The notes under the pieces were generated by a model, which was not told the origin of the DNA, ran no database searches, and was given only the letters and a program-made list of their open reading frames with translations. Positions 1-7,618 of a DNA stretch of 64,000 nt are shown here, one piece after another (within the stretch, counting starts at the first letter, position 1; each line of letters opens with the position of its first letter). The position numbers were made by a program, and so were the translations under genes. Origin of the DNA: Helicobacter sp. 12S02232-10 (GTDB taxonomy: Bacteria > Campylobacterota > Campylobacteria > Campylobacterales > Helicobacteraceae); NCBI RefSeq assembly GCF_002272895.1, contig NZ_MLAQ01000008.1, positions 30,823-94,822 on the forward strand, read 5' to 3'.

Positions 1-1
1 A

Positions 2-130
2 TTTGTGCCTTATAAAAATCCCAAATATGCCATCACGGTTTTGCTTGAACACGGACAAAGCGGAGGAAAGGGAGGTCCCATTTTGGTTAAAATGGCGAAT
101 GCGCTTTATGATTATGGATATTTGAAATAA
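2..130 (+). CDS. C-terminal fragment of a penicillin-binding protein 2-like transpeptidase
   Basis: An open frame enters from the left edge and stops with TAA at 128-130, giving 42 residues. The segment AITVLLEHGQSGGKGGP followed by a short helix and YGYLK resembles the end of the transpeptidase domain of PBP2 (MrdA), where a beta strand with E-H-G is followed by a glycine-rich turn and the last helix. PBP2 cross-links peptidoglycan during cell elongation and works with RodA, which is also in this window but 10 kb away. The stop lies 3 bp from the stop of convergent serB. FtsI/PBP3 is the alternative; most of the protein lies outside the window, so the assignment is tentative. Confidence 0.55.
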   Translation, partial: FVPYKNPKYAITVLLEHGQSGGKGGPILVKMANALYDYGYLK

Positions 131-133
131 AAT

Positions 134-754
134 TCAGATATAAGAGAGTATTTCTTGCAAATCTTTTTTATCAATGATGATATTTGCTTGTTTTTTAAGA
201 ATTTCTTTCGCACAAAAAGCAACTTTTTTATCTGCGTGTTGAAACATACTTGCATCATTAGCTCCATCGCCTATTGCGATAGTATCAGATGGCGAAACTT
301 GAAGCAGACTTTGAAGGGTTTGGAGCATTTCTCCTTTTGAGGAGCCAAACATCATTTCACCCCCAACTTCTCCGCTAAGCATACCGTTTTTACAATGGAG
401 TGTATTGCTGAAATCGGCATCTAGCCCGATGATGTCTTTAAAATGTGCAGTTGCAAATTTAAATCCCCCGCTAAAGCACACTACTTTATAGCCCCTATTT
501 TTCAGGCCCAAAACGACCTCCTTAGCTCCTTTGTTTAGGGGTAGGTTTTGACAGATTTGGCGTGCTTGTTGCTCTTGCATTCCTTTGAGCAGTTTTACAC
601 GGGCTTTGAGGCTTTCGTAAAAATCTAATTTTCCTTCCATTGCTTTTGTTGTAATGGAAGCTACTTGTTCAATTACCCCGTGACTTTGGGCAAGAATTTC
701 AATGGTTTCACCATCCATTAGTGTGGAGTCAAAATCAAACACGGCAAGTTTCAT
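134..754 (-). CDS. serB: Phosphoserine phosphatase SerB
   Basis: This 206-residue HAD-superfamily protein should remove phosphate from O-phosphoserine, the last step of serine synthesis, in the cytoplasm. HAD motif I is near the N terminus (VFDFDSTLMDGETIE; first Asp of DFD is the nucleophile). Motif II is the Ser in VCFSGGF, and motif IV is GDGANDASM near residue 163, which holds the Mg-binding Asp pair. Length matches the short SerB form without an ACT domain. It starts at ATG 754 and is divergent from the MTHFR-like gene, so the roughly 50-bp gap should hold both promoters. A related HAD phosphatase with another substrate cannot be excluded, but the E-T-I-E cap start is typical of SerB. 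Confidence 0.9.
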   Translation of the reverse strand: MKLAVFDFDSTLMDGETIEILAQSHGVIEQVASITTKAMEGKLDFYESLKARVKLLKGMQEQQARQICQNLPLNKGAKEVVLGLKNRGYKVVCFSGGFKFATAHFKDIIGLDADFSNTLHCKNGMLSGEVGGEMMFGSSKGEMLQTLQSLLQVSPSDTIAIGDGANDASMFQHADKKVAFCAKEILKKQANIIIDKKDLQEILSYI

Positions 755-802
755 CGGCTTTCTCCATAAAATTTGTATAATTCTAGCAAAAATGGAGATA
801 AA

Positions 803-1557
803 GTGTTAAGTTTAGAATATATTCCAAAACATCAAGAGCGTGATTATGCAATTCTTTCTGATTGGTTTAAAAAGTTTCAAGCAGATTTTTTAATTATCCC
901 TGATAGTCCTAAAATGAGACCGACACCAGAAGCTTGTATTGTGAGCGTGTTGTTTGGTAAAGGGCTTGGAGTAGATGTAATTCCAAGCATAGCAGCTTCT
1001 GGAAGAAGAGAAGAAAGAGTGGAGAGTCTTTTGTTGGGGTTAAAATATGCAGGGATTAAAAAAGTTGCGGTTGTGGGAGGGGACTATCGTAAAGCAGAAG
1101 AACTTAACGGATCACAAATGGCAAAGAAAGCCAAAGAGATTTTAGGTGCGGAAAGCTTTATTGTTTGTGGTAGTCATTTAGTCTTGGACAAAGCGAATAA
1201 AAAGTTATTGGAAAGTAAAATTACCAACGGCGCAGAAATGATTATCAGTCAGCCTGCATTCGATATTTGGAGTGCGCAAAATTTTTAAAAGATTTTGAAG
1301 ATGTTATAAAGGGGAGTAAGATAAAAGTAGCCATAGGTTTTTTTCCAATTTATGAAAGTGCTTTGTGCGAAAAAATTGCAACCGATAATCTCGGATTTGA
1401 GATCCCATTTGCTTATAGAGAAAAAATCTGCAACAAGGCTTTTGAGACAAATCTTAAGCTTTATAAAGAACTCAAAGGGATTTGCCCCAATATCCATCTT
1501 TGCGGGGCAAAAAATGCATTTATCAACAATTTTATAATGAGTGCAACGGAATTCTAG
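803..1557 (+). pseudogene. Methylenetetrahydrofolate reductase-like protein, split by a -1 frameshift
   Basis: Two overlapping reading frames (803-1288 and 1267-1557) together encode about 250 residues of an MTHFR-like TIM-barrel protein. The first part carries DVIPSIAASGRR, VAVVGGDYRK and GAEMIISQPAFD, which match MTHFR beta strands. The second carries the last helices and ends NIHLCGAKN. The best start is GTG 803, with GGAG at 794-797 and 5-bp spacing, rather than TTG 773. The first frame stops at TAA 1286-1288 directly after the heptamer A AAT TTT (1279-1285). A -1 slip there gives one continuous protein. This could be a pseudogene, a sequencing error in a homopolymer, or programmed frameshifting; the sequence alone cannot decide. 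Confidence 0.6.
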
Positions 1558-1560
1558 AGA

Positions 1561-2067
1561 CTAAAAATCCCTTTTTAAAAGTGTTTCTATTTTAAGAATA
1601 GTTACAAGCCTATCTTCTCTTTTACCTACCCCATACATTAAATTGTCTTGTTCGGCAAGGGTTTCTGGGACAGGGTCAATATCTGATTTTTTGATCCGAA
1701 TCGCTTCAGTGAGCTTATCAATAACAAAACCTGCAATTTGATCATTGTGTCGCACAACCAAATAACGGGTGTCTTTATCTTGTTTGGCTGCAGGAATTCC
1801 AAATTTTAATCGTAGATTTATCAATGGAAACACATTACCCCTGAGATTAAAAACTCCTAGAACATAATTAGGGGTTCCTGGAACTCTTGTGTATTCTATG
1901 GGTTTTACAATCTCAATAACATTTAAAATAGGGACGGCAAACTCTTCGTTACCAACGATAAAGCCAATGACTTGAAGGATATCTTCAATTTCTTCTTGTC
2001 GAGTGGCGTGCTGAGTTGTTTCTTTTTGTTTGTCAAAAATATCTTTTAATGTTTTGTTATTGCTCAT
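1561..2067 (-). CDS. cheW: Chemotaxis coupling protein CheW
   Basis: This 168-residue single-domain CheW protein should link chemoreceptors to the histidine kinase CheA at the inner-membrane receptor array. The CheW domain spans about residues 33-165. It shows the family signatures EFAVPILNVIEIVKPI, NYVLGVFNLRGNVFPLINLR and AGFVIDKLTEAIRI. Its start (ATG 2067) overlaps the 3' end of cheA by 11 bp in another frame, so it is probably translated by coupling. The N-terminal 30 residues are polar and variable (KEIFDKQKETT-like), as is common in Campylobacterota CheW. It is the last gene of a cheV-cheA-cheW run. CheW versus CheV is clear because there is no receiver domain. Confidence 0.95.
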   Translation of the reverse strand: MSNNKTLKDIFDKQKETTQHATRQEEIEDILQVIGFIVGNEEFAVPILNVIEIVKPIEYTRVPGTPNYVLGVFNLRGNVFPLINLRLKFGIPAAKQDKDTRYLVVRHNDQIAGFVIDKLTEAIRIKKSDIDPVPETLAEQDNLMYGVGKREDRLVTILKIETLLKRDF

Positions 2068-4444
2068 TGGTTACTCCGTCTATATTGAGTTTTATATTGC
2101 GTTTGACCACATTGACAAGGTATTCTGCAGTATAGGGTTTTGTGATATATTCTGTCATTCCTGATTCCACGCCTCTCATACGGTCTGTTTTGCTTGTTCT
2201 ACTTGTAACTGCAATGAGGGGCAAATTTTTAAATTTATTGTATTTTCTGACTTCGGCTGCAAACGTATAGCCGTCCATTCTAGGCATTTCTATATCTACA
2301 AGAACGGCATCAGGCATTTTGTCCCCATTCTTAACAATCTCAAGACCTTCCAATCCATTGGCAGCTTCAAGTATAGTTACCCCTAAAGGTTTGAGGCATT
2401 TTTTCATAATGGCGCGATCAGTGCTGCTATCATCAATAGCAAGGATTACATAGTCGCTAGGAGAGTTTTTAATCTTTGAAGCCTCAGCTTCATCAATGAG
2501 CTTGTTAATGCTGACTTTGACATTTTTTGCCATTTCCATCATCGCTCCCACATCTACAATAAGAGTGATTTTTCCATCTCCCCTCACTGTTGCTCCTGCA
2601 ATTCCTGTGGTGCTTTTGAGATAATAACCCAAAGATTTTATAACAACTTCTTCTTGACCGATAAGATAATCCACAATAACGCCGATTTTTTGATCGGCTA
2701 AACCGACGATTACGACATAGACCTCATTCATTGTTTCCAAGATGGAATCGACTTTAAAAATATCAGCTAAACGCACTAGAGACAAAACTTCATCTCTTAG
2801 TCTTAAGACACTTTTGCCATCGACAGTGTAAATTTCATCTTGACTGACTCGAACGGTCTCAAGAACTGATGAAAGAGGAATCGCATAATATTCTTCCTGA
2901 ACCCCAACAAGCAGAGCCTGAATAATTGCTAGCGTAAGAGGAATTTTTAATTTTTCTGTTGTTCCTACGCCTTTTTCGGATTCTACTTCGATAATTCCAT
3001 TGAGTTTTTCAATGTTGGTTTTGACCACATCCATTCCAACGCCTCTTCCTGAGACATTTGAAATGTTTTTAGCTGTTGAAAAACCAGGTTTGAATATAAT
3101 CCCGAATGCTTCTTTGTCACTCATACTGTCGGCTTCTCTCTCGGTGATTACTCCTTTTTCAATGGCTTTTTGTTTGAGCATATCTGCATCTAGACCCTTC
3201 CCATCATCAGCAATTTCAATGACAATATGATTTCCTTCATTGTAAGCTTTAAGCTCCACTTTTCCTGTCTCTTCTTTGCCTGCTTGCTTTCTTTCTTCTG
3301 GAGTTTCAATCCCGTGATCGCAGGAATTTCTGATGATATGGATGAGGGGATCGCCGATTTCTTCTACAATGGATTTGTCTAATTCTGTCTCTTCCCCAGT
3401 AATGACTAAATCAATGCTTTTGCCGAGTTCTCTAGAAAGGTCTCGCACCATTCTTGGGAATTTATTAAAAACTTTTCCTACAGGCTGCATTCTTGTTTTC
3501 ATTACAGCAAGTTGGAGATCTGTGGTCACAGTGGAAATAGAAGATACAACCTGATTGAGCTCTTCAAGGAATTTTTCTCCGTCGTATCGTTCTTCTACGT
3601 CCCCATAAATCCGAATCAATCTATTTTTTCCAAGAACTAGTTCCCCAATCAGATTCATTAAATGGTCTAATCGTCGCACATCAACTCTTACGGTTTGTTC
3701 AACGCCTGTTGATGGAGATTTATTTTCGTCTGTTTTTGGTTTGGTGGGCTCGGGTTTTTTGGGTTGAGCTGATTTTTTGGGTTCTTCTTTTTTAGATTGG
3801 GGCTCGGTGGGCTCGCGAGGAGCCTGAATATCTTCTGAGACATTATCTTTTTTCTTTTGAGAGCGTTTTTGTTTGTCCGCCTCTTGTCTTTTTTGAAGCA
3901 ATCTTTGAATTTCTGCCTCGACTTCTTGAGCGCTCATATTGGCATAATCAAGTTCAGGTTCATCTGCTAATGGATTTTGTGGTTCTGGTGAGCTTGCCTC
4001 AGAAGATGAAGATTGAACTTCTTGGGGTTGGGAAGATGTTTTATCATTTGATTGCTCGCTTGAAATCGCCTGAAGTTTTTTAACTGTATCAGAAATATCA
4101 ATACCGCTGTTTGAGTCTGTCCCTGCATCTCTAATTTTTACCAAGAGGGCTTTCATTAAATCAATGGATTGCAATACGACATCCATAATATCGGGGGTGA
4201 GCTTAAGCTCACCTTTTCTAGCCTTATTGAGGACATCTTCCATATTATGCGTTAAATGAGTGAGAGTATCAAAATTTAAAAAGGAGCTTGAGCCTTTGAT
4301 AGTATGGGCAACCCTGAAAATTCGATTTAAAAGCTCTAAATCTTCAGGATTATTTTCAAGCTCGACTAAATCCTGATCAAGCTGTTCGATCATTTCGAAT
4401 GCTTCAATTAAAAAATCTTCCATTATTTCTTGCATATCATCCAT
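2057..4444 (-). CDS. cheA: Chemotaxis histidine kinase CheA with C-terminal receiver domain (CheAY)
   Basis: This 795-residue hybrid kinase transfers phosphate to CheY and to its own receiver in response to receptor state. Domain order: Hpt domain with phosphoacceptor His47 (AHTIKGSSS); a long E/K/P/Q/S-rich linker about residues 125-255; dimerisation domain (VRRLDHLMNLIGELVLGK); ATPase with N box RNSCDHGIETPEER and G boxes DDGKGLD and GRGVGMDVV; CheW-like regulatory domain; and a receiver with an acidic pocket (LAIDDSS), phosphoacceptor Asp in LVDIEMPRMDG and Lys in YITKPYT. The C-terminal receiver is typical of Helicobacter and Campylobacter CheA. Start ATG 4444 has GAGG 6 bp upstream. No separate cheY lies in the window. 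Confidence 0.97.
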   Translation of the reverse strand: MDDMQEIMEDFLIEAFEMIEQLDQDLVELENNPEDLELLNRIFRVAHTIKGSSSFLNFDTLTHLTHNMEDVLNKARKGELKLTPDIMDVVLQSIDLMKALLVKIRDAGTDSNSGIDISDTVKKLQAISSEQSNDKTSSQPQEVQSSSSEASSPEPQNPLADEPELDYANMSAQEVEAEIQRLLQKRQEADKQKRSQKKKDNVSEDIQAPREPTEPQSKKEEPKKSAQPKKPEPTKPKTDENKSPSTGVEQTVRVDVRRLDHLMNLIGELVLGKNRLIRIYGDVEERYDGEKFLEELNQVVSSISTVTTDLQLAVMKTRMQPVGKVFNKFPRMVRDLSRELGKSIDLVITGEETELDKSIVEEIGDPLIHIIRNSCDHGIETPEERKQAGKEETGKVELKAYNEGNHIVIEIADDGKGLDADMLKQKAIEKGVITEREADSMSDKEAFGIIFKPGFSTAKNISNVSGRGVGMDVVKTNIEKLNGIIEVESEKGVGTTEKLKIPLTLAIIQALLVGVQEEYYAIPLSSVLETVRVSQDEIYTVDGKSVLRLRDEVLSLVRLADIFKVDSILETMNEVYVVIVGLADQKIGVIVDYLIGQEEVVIKSLGYYLKSTTGIAGATVRGDGKITLIVDVGAMMEMAKNVKVSINKLIDEAEASKIKNSPSDYVILAIDDSSTDRAIMKKCLKPLGVTILEAANGLEGLEIVKNGDKMPDAVLVDIEMPRMDGYTFAAEVRKYNKFKNLPLIAVTSRTSKTDRMRGVESGMTEYITKPYTAEYLVNVVKRNIKLNIDGVTNEQ

Positions 4445-4501
4445 TTAACACCTCTTCAATATTGATTTAGGTTTTTGTATTTTACAACCATAAAATTCTA
4501 T

Positions 4502-5434
4502 TTAGCTTAAGATTTTTGAAATTTCATCATAAAATCTGTCCGCGTCAAATTTTACCAAATAAGCTTCAGCTCCAAGACTTTTAGCTTTTTCTGCACTATA
4601 TTTGTCGCAGATTGAGGAATTAAAAATTACTGGTATGTTTGAAAATCTATTGTCTTGATGAACCTGAGATAAAAAATGAAAACCATCCATTTTAGGCATT
4701 TCTACATCCGATATAATCAATTTTAAGTGATCGGAGAGATTGTCGCCAAATTCTTCATAAAGTTTCTCTAATTTTGTTATGCCGTCTTCTCCATCAATGG
4801 CTTCTATTATTTTAAAGCCCATTTCTATAAGGTTTTTTCTGATCATTTTTCTAGCTGCATTGCTATCGTCTAAAAACAAAACTATACCATTAAATTTGAT
4901 TTTTGGTGTAAAACTCATTGATTTTTTATTATTTTCTTGGTGGAGATCAAGATCGTCTATGATACTTTCTAAGTCAAGTATCAAAAGCGTTTTATCATCT
5001 TCAATTCTTGTTATTCCTGTGATTTTTTCTCTTTCTATGACGCTAGAAGAATTAAAATGAGCTGGTTCGATATTTTGCCAACTAATACGACGGATACGTT
5101 TGGCACAATGGACGATAAAACCTATTTTTATATTGTTGAATTCTGTGATGATGACAGTTTTTTGTTGATTATTGTCGCTAGAAGCAATCCCTATCCATTT
5201 TGACAGATCAACCAAGGGAATAATAGTAGATCTTAAGTCAAAAACACCCACTACATAATCTAGGCTTGAAGGTAATTCAAAAATTTCAGGCATTTTGATA
5301 ATCTCTTGGACTTTGGCAACATTGATGCCATAAATCCTTTCATAGAATCCATTTTCCCGTGTTTCAAATATTCTAAAGTCGATCAGTTCGATCTCATTTG
5401 AGCTTAATTTTGGATCGTTATTTGTCAAAATCAC
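4502..5434 (-). CDS. cheV: Chemotaxis protein CheV (CheW-receiver fusion)
   Basis: This 310-residue fusion has a CheW-like domain (about residues 15-165; NVAKVQEIIKMPEI, DYVVGVFDLRSTIIPLVDL) and a receiver domain (about 185-310). The receiver has LDDSN at its acidic pocket, phosphoacceptor Asp in LIISDVEMPKMDG, and Lys in YLVKFDA. CheV proteins act as phosphorylatable coupling or phosphate-sink proteins at receptor arrays; Helicobacter carries several paralogues. The arrangement next to cheA and cheW matches, from memory, CheV3 of H. pylori. Start is GTG 5434, whose bases overlap the TGA of the upstream LpxH-like gene (GTGA), so translation is probably coupled. The 57-bp gap to cheA is the only sizeable gap in this run and could hold an internal promoter. 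Confidence 0.93.
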   Translation of the reverse strand: MILTNNDPKLSSNEIELIDFRIFETRENGFYERIYGINVAKVQEIIKMPEIFELPSSLDYVVGVFDLRSTIIPLVDLSKWIGIASSDNNQQKTVIITEFNNIKIGFIVHCAKRIRRISWQNIEPAHFNSSSVIEREKITGITRIEDDKTLLILDLESIIDDLDLHQENNKKSMSFTPKIKFNGIVLFLDDSNAARKMIRKNLIEMGFKIIEAIDGEDGITKLEKLYEEFGDNLSDHLKLIISDVEMPKMDGFHFLSQVHQDNRFSNIPVIFNSSICDKYSAEKAKSLGAEAYLVKFDADRFYDEISKILS

Positions 5435-6177
5435 TCCATTATATTTGCTATTTCATTTGATTGTATAATAAAAGCGCTTTTTTGGCAATAAAAAGAAGGC
5501 AAAGAGATATAGTGCTTCAGATTTTTTCCTATATGAAAATGTCCCTCGATAATTCCGTCTATAGAGCCTAGATTATTTTTTTTTGCAAATTTGGAATATT
5601 TTTGGAATCTTTCTAAACTGAATTTTTTAAAAACTTTCTCATTTATTTGCAGTGGTTTAATGGATTTTTGACAGATTTTTTTTGCAATCGCGCCATAAAT
5701 GATTCCAAAACTCAATCTATCAAGAATCTTTAAAAAACTAAGGGTAATTGGATTATTTAGTGTGCGGATATAAAAATCATAACTTCTTGTAAGAAAAATA
5801 TCCCCGTGTGCTAAAAGAAAGCGCTTTTCTTTCCAAATAAAAAGAGCAGGCTGCAAGGAACGGGGATAAAGTTTGACTTTTGGAAGTAAAAAGCTGTCAA
5901 TTCCAAAATCGTGATTTCCTTCAAAATAAAATATTTCGGTTTTATCACTTAGCTCATTGATCAAAGAAATCAAAGGAAAGTTTTGTTTTTGACTAGAAGG
6001 GAGATGTCCGATTAAGAGATGGAAAATATCCCCCATTAAAAAAACTTGTTTCGGCGGAGAAAGGATGAGTTTTCGTACAAAATTGAAAAATCTGTAATCT
6101 GAATCCATATAGTGGGAATCAGCAATAAAAAGGGCGCCGTCTTTAATGATAGGTACTTGGGATTCTGTTTTTGTCAT
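5431..6177 (-). CDS. Calcineurin-like metallophosphoesterase, probable UDP-2,3-diacylglucosamine hydrolase (LpxH-like)
   Basis: This 248-residue protein shows all five metallophosphoesterase blocks: IADSHY (DxH variant), LMGDIFHLL (GDxxD-like), EGNHDFG (GNHD), LLAHGDIF and GHFHIG (GHxH). LpxH-type enzymes cleave UDP-2,3-diacylglucosamine to lipid X in lipid A synthesis at the inner membrane. The spacing and the GDIFH and HGD contexts fit that family, but substrate is inferred. I chose ATG 6177, which overlaps the argC TGA as ATGA, instead of a start 42 bp upstream inside argC. The next gene cheV begins within its stop codon. It is a lipid A enzyme inside a chemotaxis run, which probably reflects co-transcription only. 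Confidence 0.75.
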   Translation of the reverse strand: MTKTESQVPIIKDGALFIADSHYMDSDYRFFNFVRKLILSPPKQVFLMGDIFHLLIGHLPSSQKQNFPLISLINELSDKTEIFYFEGNHDFGIDSFLLPKVKLYPRSLQPALFIWKEKRFLLAHGDIFLTRSYDFYIRTLNNPITLSFLKILDRLSFGIIYGAIAKKICQKSIKPLQINEKVFKKFSLERFQKYSKFAKKNNLGSIDGIIEGHFHIGKNLKHYISLPSFYCQKSAFIIQSNEIANIME

Positions 6178-7181
6178 CGGGGGATTTTTGGAATACAAAG
6201 ATCTTCTTTCAAACCACACATTAAATTTGCATTCACTACAGCTTGGGAGCTTGCACCTCGCAAAAGGTTGTCTATAGCTGCATTGATGTAAATATCTTTT
6301 CCTCTATTGGTAGCAAATATATCACAAAAGTTAGTTCCACGTACATTTTTTATCTCTACGCTTTGGCTTCTGATGCGAATGAAATCTTCTTTTTGATAAC
6401 GTTTATATAGAATTTCAATCGGATTGATTTCTTTTTTGAGTCTGCCAAAGACACTCACAAGCATTCCTTGATTCAAGGGGACTAAATGAGGAACAAAATT
6501 AACTTGCAGGGCTTTGCCTGCGAAAAATTCACATTTTTCCTCGATTTCAACTTGATGGCGATGGGAGAGTGGGGAATAGCTGAATAGATTTTCATTGATG
6601 TTTGGGTAATGGGTATTATCGCTCAGTTTTTTTCCCGCTCCGCTTACTCCGCTTTTAGCATCGACAAATACGCTTGTTTGGTCTAAAAAAGGCAAAAAAG
6701 GCAATAATGCCAATAATGTGGCTGTAGGATAGCAACCAGGATTTGCAATTAAAGAAGCGCTTTTTATTTCTTCTCTTGCATATTCGACTAGTCCATAAAC
6801 AGCGCGAGTGAGATTATGGGGATCAATGTGGGTAGTTTGGTAATTTTGTTCGTAATTTTCGCGTTTAAGCCGATAATCTGCAGAGAGATCAACGACCTTT
6901 ACCCCATATTCTAGTATTTCTTTGGCAAATTCCATTGAACTTTTGTGCGGGAGGGCTAAAAAAACAAGTTCGCAATTTTGTGCGACTTCTTTTGCATTTG
7001 CTTTGAGAACAGGTATTTCAAATATGCCCTCAAGACAGGGATGAATTTCAGATAGTTTTTGAGTTCCTTGTGAATTCCCAATATAAGAGATTTCAAAAAC
7101 AGGATGTTCTAAAAGAATTTTTATCAATTCTAGTCCGGTATAGCCACTAACTCCAAGAATTCCCACAGGAATTTTACGCAT
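6174..7181 (-). CDS. argC: N-acetyl-gamma-glutamyl-phosphate reductase ArgC
   Basis: This 335-residue enzyme reduces N-acetylglutamyl phosphate to the semialdehyde with NADPH, the third step of arginine synthesis. The N terminus has the dinucleotide-binding loop GILGVSGYTGLELIKIL, and the catalytic Cys lies in ANPGCYPTA. SGVSGAGKK and SHRHQVEIEE are also family signatures. I set the start at ATG 7181 because GGAG sits 7 bp upstream and the ArgC fold begins at once; the frame is open further upstream through thiS. H. pylori lacks arginine synthesis, so argC helps place the host outside that species. No other arg gene is in the window. Confidence 0.93.
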   Translation of the reverse strand: MRKIPVGILGVSGYTGLELIKILLEHPVFEISYIGNSQGTQKLSEIHPCLEGIFEIPVLKANAKEVAQNCELVFLALPHKSSMEFAKEILEYGVKVVDLSADYRLKRENYEQNYQTTHIDPHNLTRAVYGLVEYAREEIKSASLIANPGCYPTATLLALLPFLPFLDQTSVFVDAKSGVSGAGKKLSDNTHYPNINENLFSYSPLSHRHQVEIEEKCEFFAGKALQVNFVPHLVPLNQGMLVSVFGRLKKEINPIEILYKRYQKEDFIRIRSQSVEIKNVRGTNFCDIFATNRGKDIYINAAIDNLLRGASSQAVVNANLMCGLKEDLCIPKIPR

Positions 7182-7219
7182 TACTTTCTCCGATGGATTT
7201 GTTTTTGTATTTGGCATCA

Positions 7220-7426
7220 TCAGTTCTTGCCACCACCCATAAACTGCAAGAATTCTATTTTGTCTCCGTCTTGAGCAAAAGTATTGCTCCAATCTTGTTT
7301 TTTTACGACCATTGAATTTAAAGCAACCGCAACTACTTTAGATTCAATGCCTAAAGAATCCAGAATCTCTTGAATGCTAAGGGATTTGGAAAAGCTTTTG
7401 TTTTCACCATTGATAATCAGTTCCAT
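7220..7426 (-). CDS. thiS: ThiS/MoaD-like sulfur carrier protein with extended C terminus
   Basis: This 68-residue beta-grasp protein starts MELIINGENKSF, has the helix SIQEILDSLGI and the strand KVVAVALNSMVV, and ends DKIEFLQFMGGGKN. ThiS carries sulfur as a thiocarboxylate on its terminal Gly-Gly for thiamin thiazole formation. Here two residues (Lys-Asn) follow the glycines, so a protease would need to trim the tail before ThiF-type adenylation; TGA is at 7220-7222. Start ATG 7426 is preceded by a GGAG. It is the first gene of a minus-strand run with argC. No thiF, thiG or thiH is present nearby. MoaD is less likely because of the NSMVV sequence. Confidence 0.75.
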   Translation of the reverse strand: MELIINGENKSFSKSLSIQEILDSLGIESKVVAVALNSMVVKKQDWSNTFAQDGDKIEFLQFMGGGKN

Positions 7427-7456
7427 TTTGTTTCTCCGAATAATGAATAATTTACT

Positions 7457-7462
7457 ATTTTA
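7457..7462 (-). promoter_or_regulatory. Candidate -10 element upstream of thiS
   Basis: On the minus strand the sequence TGTAAAAT gives an extended -10-like element (TAAAAT) about 30 bp upstream of the thiS start, with an AT-rich upstream region and no clear -35. This fits the housekeeping promoter style of Helicobacter, where the -10 dominates. It is a visual match only. Confidence 0.35.
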
Positions 7463-7550
7463 CACTAAAAATATTAAGCTTTATGTACTTTGGCATCGTA
7501 TTTTACATTCAAATATAAATAAAAATCTTTTTATGTTTTAAATTTTGAAA

Positions 7551-7579
7551 GTTTGCAATCAAACTTATTGATTGCAAAC
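7551..7579 (-). terminator. Perfect 12-bp inverted repeat downstream of glmU, possible terminator
   Basis: GTTTGCAATCAA (7551-7562) and TTGATTGCAAAC (7568-7579) form a perfect 12-bp stem with a 5-nt loop, about 40 bp past the glmU stop. Read on the minus strand, a T/A-rich but interrupted stretch (TTTCAAAATTT) follows. It sits between glmU and the thiS promoter, so it probably ends glmU transcription. The T tract is weak, so an operator is an alternative. Confidence 0.5.
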
Positions 7580-7618
7580 TGATAGTTGTTTATCTAGAGT
7601 AGCAACAGCCATAATGTT

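Noticed and set aside
7182..7292. N-terminal extension of ArgC into thiS
   Set aside because: The ArgC dinucleotide fold starts at 7181 behind a good GGAG; the upstream frame is the shadow of thiS.
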